Assembly: GCF_001954195.1 (NCBI RefSeq)
Contig: NZ_MBES01000065.1
Span: 1-64,000, forward strand
Source: Mycobacterium sp. IS-1264
Lineage (GTDB): Bacteria > Actinomycetota > Actinomycetes > Mycobacteriales > Mycobacteriaceae
DNA length: 64,000 nt
Direction of reading: 5' to 3'
Shown: one piece after another, positions 35,348-45,424 of the stretch
Position numbering within the stretch: position 1 is the stretch's first letter
How the letters are laid out: each line of letters begins with the position of its first letter
Made by a program: the position numbers and the translations under genes
Notes under the pieces: generated by a model
The model's database searches: none
What the model was told of the DNA's origin: nothing
The model's input: the letters and a program-made list of their open reading frames with translations, nothing else

Positions 35348-37159
35348 TCACAACCCGAGGTCTGCCTCGAACGCTCCCTCTTCGAGCCGGTGTTTGATCG
35401 TGGTGAGGAAACGTCCGGCGTCCGCGCCGTCGATCAGCCGGTGGTCATAGGTCAACGGGAGATAGCACACCGAGCGCACGCCGATCGACTCGTTGCCGCT
35501 TTCGTCGACGACCACGCGCGGGCGTTTGACGATGGCGCCGGTGCCCAGCATGGCCGCCTGCGGCGGGACCAGGATCGGGGTGTCGAACAAGGCTCCCTGG
35601 CTGCCGATGTTGGTGATCGTGAAGGTGCCACCGGACAACTCGTCGGGTTTCAGGTTGCTCGACCGGGCGCGGGCGGCGATGTCGGCGATTGCCCGCGCCA
35701 GCCCGGCCAGCGACAGGTCACCGGCGTTGTGGATCACGGGGGAGAGCAGGCCCTGATCGGTGTCGACGGCGAAGCCCAGGTGCTCGGCGTCGTAGTAGGT
35801 GATCTCCTTGGTGTCCTCGTTGTAGCTGGCGTTGATGTTGGGGTGAATCTTCAGCGCATCGATCACGGCCTTGGCGATGAAAGGCAGGAACGTCAGGTTC
35901 ACGCCCTCGCGCTCGGCGAACGCGGCCTTGGCCCTGGCCCGCAACCCGACGATCCTGGTCATGTCGACCTCGTGGGTCTGGGTGAGTTGCGCTGTCGCCT
36001 GTAGGGATTCGCGGGTCTTGGCCGCGGTGAGCTGGCGGATCCGGCTGGCCTTTTGCGTGGTGCCGCGCAGGTGTGCCAGCGCGGGCGCCGGAGTGGGCGC
36101 GGCGGGTGCGGCCGGTGCGGCGGCGGGGGCCGCCGCGGCCGGGGCGGGCGCCTTCTGCGCCTCTTCCTTCTTCTCGGCGGCGGCCAGCACGTCCTGCTTG
36201 CGGATACGCCCGCCCACGCCGGTGCCCGTGACCTCGGCGAGGTCGATGTTGTTCTCGCTGGCCAGTTTTCGTACCAGCGGGGTGACGTACGGGACGCCGT
36301 CGGTTGAGGTCTCCGCCGCCGGCCGCTGGGGAGCGGCGGGCTCGGCTTTCGGCGGCGGCGCAGGTTGGGGCTTGGGCTCCGGTGCGGGGGCCGGCTTGGC
36401 GGCGGGTTCAGGCTTCGGTTCGGGTTTCGGCTCGGGCTCGGGCTTGGGTTCGGGTTGGGGAGCGGGAGCGGGCGCCGCCGGGGCGCGATCCTCGGTCCCG
36501 ACGCCAATCCGCGCCAACTCGCCGCCCACCGGGACCGTGGCGTCCTCGTCGGCGGTGATGCTGACCAACACGCCGGCCACCGGCGACGGGATCTCCGTGT
36601 CCACCTTGTCGGTGGACACTTCCACCAGCGGCTCGTCCACCTGCACGGAATCGCCGACCTTCTTCAGCCACCGAGTCACGGTGCCCTCGGTCACCGACTC
36701 GCCGAGCTCGGGCATCAGTACCGCCTGCCCGTCACCCGAGTCGCCGCTGGGCGCTTTGGGAGCCGCCGCCGCGGGTTCGGGTTCCGGCTGGGCCTGGGGT
36801 TCCGGCTCGGCCTGCGGCTCGGGTTGGCTGGGCGCTTCGGGTTCTGCTTGGGCTTCGGGTTCTGCTTCGGCTTCGGGTTGGGCCTCGGGCTGGGTTTCGG
36901 GCTGGCCCTGGGTTTGCTCGCCGGCGTCGCCGATCACCGCCAGGTCGCCGCCAACCTCGACGGTGTCGTCCTCCTGGGCAATGATCTTGGTCAGCACACC
37001 CGCGGCGGGCGACGGGATTTCGGTGTCGACCTTGTCGGTCGACACCTCGACCAGCGGCTCGTCGAGCTCGACCGTATCGCCTTCCTGCTTGAGCCAGCGC
37101 GTGACCGTTCCCTCGGTGACGCTCTCACCGAGGGCCGGCATCTGCACGGAGAAGGCCAT
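35348..37159 (-). CDS. dlaT: dihydrolipoamide acyltransferase E2, two lipoyl domains
   Basis: DlaT (603 residues) is the E2 core of the pyruvate dehydrogenase complex. In M. tuberculosis it also serves the peroxynitrite reductase system with AhpC/AhpD. There are two lipoyl domains with the lysine in [10 protein letters not shown] at Lys43 and Lys185. The E3/E1-binding domain is at about 290-325 ([13 protein letters not shown]), and the catalytic domain has [11 protein letters not shown] (His about 573). The linkers between domains are long runs rich in Pro, Glu, Ala and Lys, which makes the protein about 50 residues longer than the 553-residue H37Rv enzyme. The ATG at 37159 has GAGGAG upstream. 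It heads the dlaT-Rv2216-lipB-lipA-Rv2219 operon. Confidence 0.96.
   Translation of the reverse strand: MAFSVQMPALGESVTEGTVTRWLKQEGDTVELDEPLVEVSTDKVDTEIPSPAAGVLTKIIAQEDDTVEVGGDLAVIGDAGEQTQGQPETQPEAQPEAEAEPEAQAEPEAPSQPEPQAEPEPQAQPEPEPAAAAPKAPSGDSGDGQAVLMPELGESVTEGTVTRWLKKVGDSVQVDEPLVEVSTDKVDTEIPSPVAGVLVSITADEDATVPVGGELARIGVGTEDRAPAAPAPAPQPEPKPEPEPKPEPKPEPAAKPAPAPEPKPQPAPPPKAEPAAPQRPAAETSTDGVPYVTPLVRKLASENNIDLAEVTGTGVGGRIRKQDVLAAAEKKEEAQKAPAPAAAAPAAAPAAPAAPTPAPALAHLRGTTQKASRIRQLTAAKTRESLQATAQLTQTHEVDMTRIVGLRARAKAAFAEREGVNLTFLPFIAKAVIDALKIHPNINASYNEDTKEITYYDAEHLGFAVDTDQGLLSPVIHNAGDLSLAGLARAIADIAARARSSNLKPDELSGGTFTITNIGSQGALFDTPILVPPQAAMLGTGAIVKRPRVVVDESGNESIGVRSVCYLPLTYDHRLIDGADAGRFLTTIKHRLEEGAFEADLGL
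36370..36910 (-). repeat. Pro-Glu/Pro-Lys repeat-coding linkers in dlaT
   Basis: Two tracts inside dlaT, about 36370-36480 and 36765-36910, are made of short repeated units. They encode EPEAQ/EPQAQP-like and PKPEPEP-like sequence. On the DNA level they are imperfect 6- to 12-bp repeats and are likely to vary in length between strains. They form the flexible arms that let lipoyl domains swing between active sites. Confidence 0.75.
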
Positions 37160-37366
37160 CTCTATTGACTCCTCGATCGGTTGTCGGCGCAGGTCGACAT
37201 CTGGCTTACCACACCGCGGTGTAGGCGGCGTGGAGGCCAAGTTTCGAAACTATCCTGTCATTGCTCCGGCACCGGCACACATCCAGGGCGGACCGCGCTC
37301 GGCGCCAGGTCAGCCCCGGCCCGCTTGCTACGGTGTGGCCACTGCCAGTAAAAGCGGGGAGGTCCG

Positions 37367-39145
37367 ATGCCGGCAATTCAACAGGTACCCCAGCGGTTCG
37401 TCGACAGCGCGGACGGCGCACGCATCGCGGTCTACGAAGAAGGCAACCCCGACGGGCCGCCCGTCGTGCTGGTGCACGGCTTTCCCGACTCGCATGTGCT
37501 GTGGGACGGCGTCGTCCCGCACCTGGCCGAGCGCTTCCGGGTCATCCGCTACGACAACCGCGGAGTCGGGCTGTCGTCGGTGCCCAAGCCGGTTTCGGCG
37601 TACACCATGGACCGGTTCGCCGACGACTTCGCCGCGGTGACCGGTGAGCTGAGCCCCGGCAGCCCGGTCCACGTGCTGGCCCACGACTGGGGATCGGTGG
37701 GGGTGTGGGAGTACTTGAAACGACCCGGTGCCGGTGATCGGGTCGCTTCGTTCACCTCGGTGTCGGGTCCGAGCCATGAGCAATTGGTCGACTACATCTT
37801 CAGCGGCCTGCGGCGACCGTGGCGGCCGCGCAGGTTTGCGCGCGCGATCAGCCAGACGTTGCGCTTCAGCTACATGGTGTTTCTTTCGATCCCGGTGCTG
37901 GCGCCGTTGTTCCTGCGGCTGACGATGTCGGTCCCCGCGCTGCGGCGCAACGTGGTCGACAACATCCCCGACGAGCTGATCCACCATTCCGAGAACCTGG
38001 CCCGCGACGCCGCCCAGTCGGTTAAAACGTATCCCGCCAACTACTTTCGCTCGTTTGCCAAACGCCGCGAGGCCATCCACATCGTCGACGTACCGGTGCA
38101 GCTGATCGTCAACACCCAGGACAAGTACGTGCGGCCCTACTCCTACGACGAGACCGCGCGCTGGGTGCCACGGCTGTGGCGACGCGACATCAAGGCCGGT
38201 CACTTTTCACCGATGTCGCACCCGCAGGTGATGGCCGCCGCGGTGCATGACTTCGCCGACCTGGCCGAGGGCAAGCAACCCAGCCGCGCGCTGCTGCGCG
38301 CCCAAGTCGGGCGTCCGCGCGAGTACTTCGGCGACATGCTGGTCGCGGTCACCGGCGCGGGCAGCGGCATTGGGCGCGAGACCGCCTTCGCCTTCGCGCG
38401 CGAGGGCGCCGAGGTGGTCGTCAGCGACATCGACGAGGCGGCCGTCAAGGAAACCGCGGCCCAGATCGCCTCGCGGGGCGGCGTCGCCCACCCCTACGTG
38501 CTCGACGTGTCCGACACTGAGGCGGTCGAGGCCTTCGCCGCGCGGGTCAGCGCCGACCACGGCGTGCCCGACATCGTGGTCAACAACGCCGGCATCGGGC
38601 AGGCGGGCAACTTCCTGGACACCCCGGCCGAGCAATTCGACCGGGTCCTGGACGTCAACCTCGGCGGCGTCGTGAACGGCTGCCGGTCGTTTGGGCGGCG
38701 CCTGGTCGAGCGCGGCACCGGCGGGCACATCGTTAACGTGTCGTCGATGGCCGCCTACGCACCGCTGCAGTCGCTGAGTGCTTATTGCACGTCCAAGGCC
38801 GCGAGTTACATGTTCTCCGACTGCCTGCGGGCCGAACTCGACGCCGCCGGTGTCGGCTTGACCACCATCTGCCCCGGGGTGATCGACACCAACATCATCA
38901 ACACCACCCGGTTCGACGCGCCCGCCGGAAAGCAAGAGGAGGATGTCGACGGCCGGCGGGGCCAGCTGGGCAAGATGTTTGCGCTGCGCCACTACGGGCC
39001 TGACAAGGTCGCCAACGCAATCTTGTCATCGGTCAAGAAGAACAAACCGATCCGCCCCGTCGCACCGGAAGCCTATGCGCTCTACGGCATTTCGAGGGTA
39101 CTGCCGCAGGCGCTGCGCAGCACCGCCCGGATGCGGGTGATCTAG
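37367..39145 (+). CDS. ephD: EphD: epoxide hydrolase fused to short-chain dehydrogenase
   Basis: This 592-residue two-domain enzyme has exactly the length of Rv2214c. The N-terminal alpha/beta hydrolase (about 20-290) has HGFPDS and the nucleophile Asp in LAHDWGSVG (about 107), with the His in KAGHFSPM. The C-terminal classical SDR (about 322-580) has TGAGSGIGRE, NNAGIGQ, VSSMAAY and the YCTSK catalytic pair. EphD has been linked to mycolic-acid epoxide turnover in mycobacteria. The start MPAIQQV lies behind GGGGAGG. The C-terminal VAPEAYALYGISRVLP is typical of the orthologues. It is monocistronic and divergent from dlaT. Confidence 0.96.
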   Translation: MPAIQQVPQRFVDSADGARIAVYEEGNPDGPPVVLVHGFPDSHVLWDGVVPHLAERFRVIRYDNRGVGLSSVPKPVSAYTMDRFADDFAAVTGELSPGSPVHVLAHDWGSVGVWEYLKRPGAGDRVASFTSVSGPSHEQLVDYIFSGLRRPWRPRRFARAISQTLRFSYMVFLSIPVLAPLFLRLTMSVPALRRNVVDNIPDELIHHSENLARDAAQSVKTYPANYFRSFAKRREAIHIVDVPVQLIVNTQDKYVRPYSYDETARWVPRLWRRDIKAGHFSPMSHPQVMAAAVHDFADLAEGKQPSRALLRAQVGRPREYFGDMLVAVTGAGSGIGRETAFAFAREGAEVVVSDIDEAAVKETAAQIASRGGVAHPYVLDVSDTEAVEAFAARVSADHGVPDIVVNNAGIGQAGNFLDTPAEQFDRVLDVNLGGVVNGCRSFGRRLVERGTGGHIVNVSSMAAYAPLQSLSAYCTSKAASYMFSDCLRAELDAAGVGLTTICPGVIDTNIINTTRFDAPAGKQEEDVDGRRGQLGKMFALRHYGPDKVANAILSSVKKNKPIRPVAPEAYALYGISRVLPQALRSTARMRVI

Positions 39146-39152
39146 ACCGCGC

Positions 39153-39497
39153 TCACGGGCCGGTTGCCGCTCGAGGACCGCGTGATACCAGCAGCGCGCC
39201 GCCGATCCCGAGGATCCCGATAACCGCCAGCGGGATGGCCCACATTTGCCGACCGTGCACCGCCGAATTGCATTGCGCCACAAAGTCGGTGTGCGGGAGG
39301 ACCTGGTTGAGGATCGGGATGTTCGCCCCGTTCTTGTCGTTGGCGTTGCGTGCCGCGGAGGAATCCGGGGCAATTCCGTTGCCGCATGAAATGGATGTGC
39401 CGCTGCTGTCAGACACCGACACCGGCACGAGCAGCCCGATGACACCGGCCAGCAAAAGCACGGCGCCCAGCGCCATGATCAACCGTCGCGCAGTCAC
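39153..39497 (-). CDS. small membrane protein with two helices
   Basis: The 114-residue protein has one helix near each end: LIMALGAVLLLAGVIGLLVP and MWAIPLAVIGILGIGGALLV. The extracytoplasmic loop of about 60 residues between them has two cysteines (SISCGNG, VAQCNS) that may form a disulfide. The GTG at 39497 is preferred as start because AGGAGG lies 6 nt before it; an ATG seven codons earlier would bury this site. It faces ephD tail to tail, 7 bp apart. I recognise only the general mycobacterial small-membrane-protein form, and the function is unknown. Confidence 0.78.
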   Translation of the reverse strand: MTARRLIMALGAVLLLAGVIGLLVPVSVSDSSGTSISCGNGIAPDSSAARNANDKNGANIPILNQVLPHTDFVAQCNSAVHGRQMWAIPLAVIGILGIGGALLVSRGPRAATGP

Positions 39498-39634
39498 AGT
39501 TTGCCTCCTGTCGAACACCGACCCGTGAGAGGGTTATCCGCTGCGCCGCATGGCTAAACAGAAATTTGCTCATCGGTTGCGCGACGCGGCCCAATTGCCT
39601 TCGGTGGCAACTATCGCCGAACGTGGGTGCTATG

Positions 39635-39704
39635 GCCGTTTTCCGCTAGCCGTTTAGCGCGAGCCCGTTTCAGCTAGCCGTTTTCTGCTAGCCACTTTCC
39701 GCTA
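39635..39704. repeat. 14-bp tandem repeat, five units, across the pepB stop
   Basis: Five back-to-back 14-bp units fill 39635-39704: GCCGTTTTCCGCTA, GCCGTTTAGCGCGA, GCCCGTTTCAGCTA, GCCGTTTTCTGCTA and GCCACTTTCCGCTA. The last unit encodes the final pepB codons. The stop TAG is the last 3 bp of unit 4. Since 14 is not a multiple of 3, unit gain or loss would change the reading frame past this point. The rest of 39498-39634 shows no gene. Confidence 0.85.
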
Positions 39705-41223
39705 TGTCGGCCAGCACCGCGAACATCGTCCGGGTGGGAACGCCGGTGGCTCCCTTGGGCGTGTATCCCCATGGGCTGCCGGTGTTATAGGCCGGGCCGG
39801 CCACGTCGATGTGCGCCCACGCCACTCCGTCCGCGACGAATTCGCGAAGGAACACGCCGGCCACCAGCATGCCGGCGAAGCGCTGCCCGCTGATGTTGGC
39901 AAGGTCGGCAACGGTGGACTTCAGGTCGTCTTTGAGCTCGTCGGGCAGCGGCATGGGCCAGCCGTTCTCGCCGACCCGCTGCGAGATCGCCGCGACCCGG
40001 TCGCGGAACTCGTCGCTGCCCATCACTCCGGGGATGCGTGCGCCCAGCGCCACGGTCTGGGCGCCGGTGAGGGTCGAGGTTTCGATCAGATAGTCGGGAT
40101 TGTCCTCGCACGCGCGGACGATGGCGTCGGCCAGGATGAGCCGGCCCTCGGCGTCGGTGTTGAGCACCTCGACCGTCGTACCGCCGTATTGCGTCAACAC
40201 GTCGCCGGGGCGCTGCGCGGTCGCCGACGGCATGTTCTCGGCCATCGGGACGGTCGCGATCACGTCGATCGGCAATTCGAGCTGCGCGGCCAGCGTGACG
40301 GTCGCGATGACCGCGGCCGCCCCGCCCATATCCGAGGTCATGTAATGCATCGACGCGGCAGGCTTGATCGAAATGCCGCCGGTGTCGAAGGTGACGCCCT
40401 TACCCACCAGCGCCACCTTCTTGGCCTGCTTCGGCTTTTTGGCCAGCCGCGAACCCCGGTGGATCAGCCGCACCAGCCGAGGCGGGCGCGACGAGCCCTG
40501 GCCGACGCCGATCACCCCGCCGTAGCCGCCCTTCTGCAACGCCTTGTCGTCGAGAACCTCGACCTCCAGGCCCGCGGACTCGCCCAAAGCCCTTGCGCGC
40601 TTGGCGAATTCGGCGGGGAAGAGGTGGCTCGGCGGGGTGTTGACCAGATCGCGGGCGGTCGCGACCGCGGTCGCGACGGCCGCGGCATGGGCCGCCTGGG
40701 ATTTGGCGCCCTTGGCACTGGACAGCACGGTGATCTTGCGCAGGCCTTGGTCCTTCGGCGCGGTCTTGTCGCTGCGGAAAGCGGTGAATCGGTAGCTGCC
40801 CAGGAGCAGCCCCTCGACGGCTGCCTCCAGATCCAATTCGCTCAGCGTGGTGATTGCGGCCTCGGCGCTGTTCAGCGCGCGCGCCGCCGTGCCGGCCGCG
40901 CGACGGATCGTGTCCGCGGGCCACTCCGATCGCGGCTTGCCCAGGCCGACCGTGAGCACGCTGGCCACCGGCAGCGACGGCACCACCAGGCGGTGCACCT
41001 GATCACTGCCGCCGGTGGCCTCAAGCGCCCGCAGGCCGGCCTCGATCTCGGCGATCGCGGCGGCGGACAGGAACGCCTCGGCCGCGGTAACGACGGCCCC
41101 CGGCCGGTCTTCGTCGCCGGTCGAGACGACCGGCACAACCAACACCGAAGAACCCGCGCCACGTTTCGGCAGCGACGTGGCGACCTGGACGGACGGGGAT
41201 TGGTAACTCGGTTCGGTGGTCAC
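39688..41223 (-). CDS. pepB: leucyl aminopeptidase (M17)
   Basis: PepB (511 residues; Rv2213 is 515) is a cytosolic dizinc/manganese aminopeptidase that removes N-terminal residues in peptide recycling. The M17 signature [12 protein letters not shown] and the metal-binding [14 protein letters not shown] and SDMGGAAAV stretches are intact. The start is GTG 41223 ([11 protein letters not shown]), matching the orthologue; TTG 41229 is possible. It lies 11 bp after the cyclase gene and is probably co-transcribed with it. The C-terminus falls in a 14-bp tandem repeat. Confidence 0.96.
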   Translation of the reverse strand: MTTEPSYQSPSVQVATSLPKRGAGSSVLVVPVVSTGDEDRPGAVVTAAEAFLSAAAIAEIEAGLRALEATGGSDQVHRLVVPSLPVASVLTVGLGKPRSEWPADTIRRAAGTAARALNSAEAAITTLSELDLEAAVEGLLLGSYRFTAFRSDKTAPKDQGLRKITVLSSAKGAKSQAAHAAAVATAVATARDLVNTPPSHLFPAEFAKRARALGESAGLEVEVLDDKALQKGGYGGVIGVGQGSSRPPRLVRLIHRGSRLAKKPKQAKKVALVGKGVTFDTGGISIKPAASMHYMTSDMGGAAAVIATVTLAAQLELPIDVIATVPMAENMPSATAQRPGDVLTQYGGTTVEVLNTDAEGRLILADAIVRACEDNPDYLIETSTLTGAQTVALGARIPGVMGSDEFRDRVAAISQRVGENGWPMPLPDELKDDLKSTVADLANISGQRFAGMLVAGVFLREFVADGVAWAHIDVAGPAYNTGSPWGYTPKGATGVPTRTMFAVLADIAESG

Positions 41224-41234
41224 GGGCAATCACC

Positions 41235-42359
41235 CTAGTCACCGGGACCGGGCCCGGGGCCGGCACCGCCCTTAGCGCGCAACTCGAAGGCGGTGACCGG
41301 CTCGTCAAAACCCTTGAGCGTCAGCGGAGGGTGGGCGACCGCGGGCCAATCCGGCAACTCGTCGTGCAGCGCCGAGTCGGCGAGGATCTGCCGGGGCGCC
41401 GCCGCGGCGACCAAGCGCGCGGCCAGGTTGACCGGGTTGCCGAAGTAGTCCCCGTTGGTGGCCAGCACGCTGCCGTAGGCAAGGCCGGCACGAACGTGCA
41501 GGCCCTCCTCGCGCGCCCGCGGATGCTCGACAAGATCGACCGCCGCCGTGACCAGCTGCTCGGGCGACGCGCTGACCCACATCACCTCGTCGCCAATGAA
41601 CTTCACCAGCCGCCCGCCGTCGGCATGCACCACGTCGGCGACGGTGCCGCCGAATTCGGTGAGTAGCAGCGACAATTGCGCCGGCGTGAGCGCTTGGGTC
41701 AACGCGGTGAAACCGGACAGATCCGCAAAACCGACGCCGCAGATCACGCTCGCCGACGTGCCGAGCAGGACGCCCTCGAAATACGTTCGGGCACTGATCA
41801 AGTGGTGACGGTGGACGACGTCGATCAGGGCGCCGATGCGAGGGATGAACTCGGCGACCGCGCGGTAGGCCTGCGCCGTGGCGAGCTCGTCGTGGGTGTA
41901 GTTCATCTGGATGTCCGGCGTCCCGGCGCGGATCATCGTCCCCTCGGCCTCCGCGAGGCGGGCCATCGCGGCGCCGAGCACCCGCAGCAGGCCGAACGCC
42001 CCGTCCTCGCCCACCACCGCCTTCAGCCCGACCCACGTCGACAGGGCGTCGACGTCGGCCTCGCTCAGCACCGGAACGTCGGGACCGGCGATGGTCAAAC
42101 CGAGCAAACCCCACGCCTGCGCCACGTCGTCGGCCGACAAACCGAGCTTCTCGGCCGCGGCCTGCACGGTGTAGATGGGGCGTCCCGACCACGACAGGGC
42201 GTCACCGGCGAGCCCGAACAGCCTGCCGCGGCGCTCGGCCTCGACCATCTCCTCGACGCTGAAGCCCAGTCCATCGAGGTACTTGATCAGGTCGGTTCGC
42301 TCGCGCGGGTTCGCGATTCCGGCGGCCTCGAGCGCGTCGAAGTCCAGGTGATCGGACAC
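41235..42359 (-). CDS. class III adenylyl cyclase (Rv2212-like)
   Basis: The 374-residue protein makes cAMP from ATP. The N-terminal half (about 1-195) is the regulatory domain typical of Rv2212-type enzymes, which respond to pH and fatty acids. The catalytic domain (about 205-365) has the metal Asp in GFADLSGFTALTQ and the second in FIGDEVMWV. The NLAAR motif (NPVNLAARLV) contributes the transition-state Asn and Arg. No membrane helices are seen. It starts at GTG 42359, is divergent from gcvT, and leads into pepB. The C-terminus ends in a Gly-Pro run. Confidence 0.93.
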   Translation of the reverse strand: MSDHLDFDALEAAGIANPRERTDLIKYLDGLGFSVEEMVEAERRGRLFGLAGDALSWSGRPIYTVQAAAEKLGLSADDVAQAWGLLGLTIAGPDVPVLSEADVDALSTWVGLKAVVGEDGAFGLLRVLGAAMARLAEAEGTMIRAGTPDIQMNYTHDELATAQAYRAVAEFIPRIGALIDVVHRHHLISARTYFEGVLLGTSASVICGVGFADLSGFTALTQALTPAQLSLLLTEFGGTVADVVHADGGRLVKFIGDEVMWVSASPEQLVTAAVDLVEHPRAREEGLHVRAGLAYGSVLATNGDYFGNPVNLAARLVAAAAPRQILADSALHDELPDWPAVAHPPLTLKGFDEPVTAFELRAKGGAGPGPGPGD

Positions 42360-42390
42360 CTACCCAAGTGTGCCAGCAATACCGCTCGAT

Positions 42391-42396
42391 TAGGGT
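42391..42396 (+). promoter_or_regulatory. -10 element before gcvT
   Basis: TAGGGT matches TANNNT 8 nt before the gcvT GTG at 42405. With no ribosome site in the 45-bp divergent gap, a leaderless or nearly leaderless mRNA is likely. Confidence 0.35.
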
Positions 42397-42404
42397 GAGA
42401 CGCC

Positions 42405-43502
42405 GTGAGCGACGACCCGCAGCACGGACCGCTGGAAGACCGCCACCGCGAATTGGGTGCCAGCTTCGCCGAGTTCAGCGGCTGGCTCATGCCGGTGTCG
42501 TATGCCGGCACCGTCAGCGAACACAACGCCACCCGAAACTCCGTCGGCCTGTTCGACGTCAGTCACCTCGGCAAGGCGCTGGTGCGCGGGCCGGGCGCGG
42601 CGAAGTTCGTCAACTCCGCCCTCACCAACGATTTGGGCCGCATCGGCCCGGGCAAGGCCCAATACACGTTGTGCTGCACCGAATCCGGCGGTGTCATCGA
42701 CGACCTGATTGCCTATTACGTCGACGACGACGAAATCTTCCTGGTGCCCAACGCCGCCAACACCGCCGCGGTGGTCGACGCGCTGCGGGCGGCCGCACCC
42801 GCCGGGGTGACCATCAGCAACGAGCATCGCTCGTATGCGGTGCTGGCGGTGCAGGGCCCGCGATCCGCCGACGTGCTCGGCGAGCTGGGGCTGCCGACCG
42901 ACATGGACTACATGGGTTACGCCGACGCCGCCTTCTCCGGTGTGCCGGTGCGCGTGTGCCGCACGGGATACACGGGCGAGCATGGCTACGAACTGCTGCC
43001 GGCCTGGGATTCCGCGGGCGTGGTGTTCGACGCGCTGGCGGCGGCGGTCAAGTCCGCCGGCGGCGAGCCCGCCGGGCTGGGCGCCCGCGACACGCTTCGC
43101 ACCGAGATGGGCTACCCGCTGCATGGGCACGAACTTTCGCTCGACATCTCGCCGCTGCAAGCCCGATGCGGCTGGGCGATCGGATGGAAGAAGGACGCGT
43201 TCTTCGGCCGCGACGCGCTGCTGGCCGAAAAGGAAGCCGGGCCGCGACGGCTGCTGCGCGGGCTGCGGATGGTCGGTCGCGGGGTGTTGCGTCCCGGGCT
43301 GACGGTGCTCGCTCACGAGGCGCCGGTCGGGATCACCACGTCGGGCACATTCTCGCCGACGCTGCAGGCCGGCATCGCGCTCGCGCTGATCGACACTGAC
43401 GCGGGAATCGAAGACGGCCAGCAAATCACCGTCGACATCCGAGGCCGCGCGGCTGAGTGCGAAGTCGTGCGTCCGCCCTTCGTCGCCGTCAAAACTCGTT
43501 AG
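42405..43502 (+). CDS. gcvT: aminomethyltransferase, glycine cleavage T protein
   Basis: GcvT (365 residues) takes the aminomethyl group from lipoylated H protein to tetrahydrofolate, releasing ammonia. The folate-binding fold is seen with the N-terminal [20 protein letters not shown] and [10 protein letters not shown], the AVQGPRS motif and [10 protein letters not shown]. The catalytic-region Asp is in [20 protein letters not shown]. It starts at GTG 42405. It depends on lipoate made by lipA/lipB elsewhere in the window. The other glycine cleavage genes are not here. It is followed by ilvE with its own promoter. Confidence 0.96.
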   Translation: MSDDPQHGPLEDRHRELGASFAEFSGWLMPVSYAGTVSEHNATRNSVGLFDVSHLGKALVRGPGAAKFVNSALTNDLGRIGPGKAQYTLCCTESGGVIDDLIAYYVDDDEIFLVPNAANTAAVVDALRAAAPAGVTISNEHRSYAVLAVQGPRSADVLGELGLPTDMDYMGYADAAFSGVPVRVCRTGYTGEHGYELLPAWDSAGVVFDALAAAVKSAGGEPAGLGARDTLRTEMGYPLHGHELSLDISPLQARCGWAIGWKKDAFFGRDALLAEKEAGPRRLLRGLRMVGRGVLRPGLTVLAHEAPVGITTSGTFSPTLQAGIALALIDTDAGIEDGQQITVDIRGRAAECEVVRPPFVAVKTR

Positions 43503-43545
43503 CCGGCAGGCGTTCCCGTGGCAAAAACCCGTTCGCGCGCAGGGA

Positions 43546-43551
43546 TACAAT
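43546..43551 (+). promoter_or_regulatory. -10 element giving a leaderless ilvE start
   Basis: TACAAT, close to the best mycobacterial -10 sequence, lies exactly 7 nt before the ilvE ATG at 43559. No ribosome site is present. The mRNA is predicted to begin with AUG. Confidence 0.55.
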
Positions 43552-43558
43552 CGGCGCC

Positions 43559-44665
43559 ATGACCAGCGGCTCGCGTGAGTTCACGGTGATGCGCACGTCG
43601 AATCCGGCGAGCGACGCCGAACGTGCGGCGATTCTGGCCGACCCTGGTTTCGGCAAATACTTCACCGACCACATGGTCTCGATCGACTACGCCGAGGACC
43701 AAGGTTGGCACAACGCGCGGGTCATCCCGTACGGCCCGATCCAGCTGGACCCGTCCGCGATCGTGCTGCACTACGCGCAAGAGGTGTTCGAGGGACTCAA
43801 GGCCTATCGGTGGGCGGACGGTTCGATCGTGTCGTTTCGCCCCGACGCCAACGCGGCCAGGATGCGCTCGTCGGCGCGGCGGCTGGCGATTCCCGAGCTG
43901 CCCGACGAGCTGTTCCTCGAATCCCTGCGCCAACTCGTCGCCGTCGACAATGCATGGGTGCCCCGGGCCGGCGGCGAAGAGGCACTGTATCTGCGGCCGT
44001 TCATCTTCGCGACGGAGTCGGGGCTGGGGGTGCGGCCGGCCAAGCTGTACCGCTACCTGCTGATCGCGTCGCCGGCCGGCGCCTATTTCAAGGGCGGCAT
44101 CAGCCCGGTCACCGTCTGGGTGTCGACCGAATACGTGCGGGCCTGCCCCGGCGGCACCGGGGCGGCCAAGTTCGGCGGCAACTATGCCGCCTCGCTGCTG
44201 GCTCAGGCCCAGGCCGCGGAGAACAGCTGCGACCAAGTCGTCTGGCTCGACGCCGTGGAGCGTCGCTTTGTCGAAGAGATGGGCGGCATGAACCTATTCT
44301 TCGTGCTGGGCAGCGGCGGATCGGCGCGGCTGGTCACCCCCGAGCTGTCCGGGTCGCTGCTGCCCGGGATAACACGGGATTCGTTGCTGCAGTTGGCCAT
44401 TGACGCCGGATTCGCGGTCGAGGAACGCAAGATCGATATCGACGAGTGGCAGAAGAAGGCCGCCGCGGGGGAGATCACCGAGGTGTTTGCCTGCGGCACC
44501 GCGGCCGTCATCACCCCGGTCTCGCAGGTGAAGTACGGCGATGCCGAGTTCAGCATCGCCGACGGCCAGCCCGGGGAAGTGACGATGGCGCTGCGCGACA
44601 CGCTGACCGGGATACAGCGCGGCACCTTCGCCGACACCCACGGCTGGATGTCGCGGCTGGGCTGA
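43559..44665 (+). CDS. ilvE: branched-chain amino acid aminotransferase
   Basis: IlvE is 368 residues, the same as Rv2210c. This PLP fold-type IV transaminase performs the last step of Leu, Ile and Val synthesis and also the methionine-salvage transamination. The active-site Lys is in [24 protein letters not shown] and the C-terminal phosphate-binding GTAAVITPV are present. The start at ATG 43559 is supported by a TACAAT box at leaderless distance. It converges on cobS with a 27-bp gap; the Rv2209-type membrane protein gene found here in H37Rv is missing. Confidence 0.97.
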   Translation: MTSGSREFTVMRTSNPASDAERAAILADPGFGKYFTDHMVSIDYAEDQGWHNARVIPYGPIQLDPSAIVLHYAQEVFEGLKAYRWADGSIVSFRPDANAARMRSSARRLAIPELPDELFLESLRQLVAVDNAWVPRAGGEEALYLRPFIFATESGLGVRPAKLYRYLLIASPAGAYFKGGISPVTVWVSTEYVRACPGGTGAAKFGGNYAASLLAQAQAAENSCDQVVWLDAVERRFVEEMGGMNLFFVLGSGGSARLVTPELSGSLLPGITRDSLLQLAIDAGFAVEERKIDIDEWQKKAAAGEITEVFACGTAAVITPVSQVKYGDAEFSIADGQPGEVTMALRDTLTGIQRGTFADTHGWMSRLG

Positions 44666-44692
44666 CTTCCTTAGCGCGACCCGCCCGGCCCG

Positions 44693-45424
44693 CTAGAACC
44701 GCACCAATGCCGCCAGCGCCACGGCGCTGACCGTCGTCGTCAATTCGATGGCCGCCCCCAACACGTCGCCGGTGATGCCGCCGAAGCGGCGCACGCAGTG
44801 CGCCACCAGCGCCGCGCCGCAGCACACCGCCAGCAGCACCGCGACCGGGCCCTGCCACGGCCGCGGGCCCGCCGCCAGCGACGCGACGAGCAACACCGCG
44901 AGCCAGGCCGCCACCACCGGCGCGGGCTGCGTTCCCGCAACCCGCGCCCCCAGCGCGCTGCCCTCGGCCGCGGGCACGGACCGCCGGCAGGCCAGCACCA
45001 CGGTGACGCGGCCCGCCGCGACGGCCACCACGATCGCGGCGGCACCGAGCGAGGCAAATGCCAGGCCCTGCAACGTGATCACGAGCACGACGGCGGCCAC
45101 GCCGAACGGTCCGGTCGATCCGTCGCGCATCACCGCCAGTGCGCGCGGCGCCGGCCCGTAACAGCCCAGCCCGTCGGCCGTGTCGGCCACACCGTCGATG
45201 TGCAGGCCGCGGGTGGCCAGCAGCAGCGCCGCCACCGCGAGCAGCCCGGGCAGCGGGCTGGACGCGCCGAAAGCGTGCGCGCCGCCCCACGTGACCGCCG
45301 CGGCCAGCCCACCCAGCGCGACGCCGACCACCGGAAGCGCGGTCATGGCGCCGCGGCCCATCGGCCCCGCCCCGACGCGCGGCGCAACCGTGCCGAACGC
45401 GAAAGCCGTTGCCAGCGAACGCAT
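44693..45424 (-). CDS. cobS: adenosylcobinamide-GDP ribazoletransferase
   Basis: CobS (243 residues) is the membrane enzyme that joins adenosylcobinamide-GDP to alpha-ribazole, the final step of adenosylcobalamin assembly. Motifs are the N-terminal catalytic [15 protein letters not shown], then [10 protein letters not shown], and the C-terminal [10 protein letters not shown]. About six or seven membrane helices are seen. The ATG overlaps the cobT stop by 4 nt (ATGA). It is the last gene of the Rv2206-cobU-cobT-cobS set. Confidence 0.95.
   Translation of the reverse strand: MRSLATAFAFGTVAPRVGAGPMGRGAMTALPVVGVALGGLAAAVTWGGAHAFGASSPLPGLLAVAALLLATRGLHIDGVADTADGLGCYGPAPRALAVMRDGSTGPFGVAAVVLVITLQGLAFASLGAAAIVVAVAAGRVTVVLACRRSVPAAEGSALGARVAGTQPAPVVAAWLAVLLVASLAAGPRPWQGPVAVLLAVCCGAALVAHCVRRFGGITGDVLGAAIELTTTVSAVALAALVRF

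Noticed and set aside
36370..36910. CRISPR-like or minisatellite array in dlaT
   Set aside because: The repeats lack equal units and unique spacers and lie in frame in a coding linker, so they are protein low-complexity repeats.
42360..42404. Glycine riboswitch before gcvT
   Set aside because: The gap to the divergent cyclase start is only 45 bp and carries a -10 hexamer, which is too short for a riboswitch.
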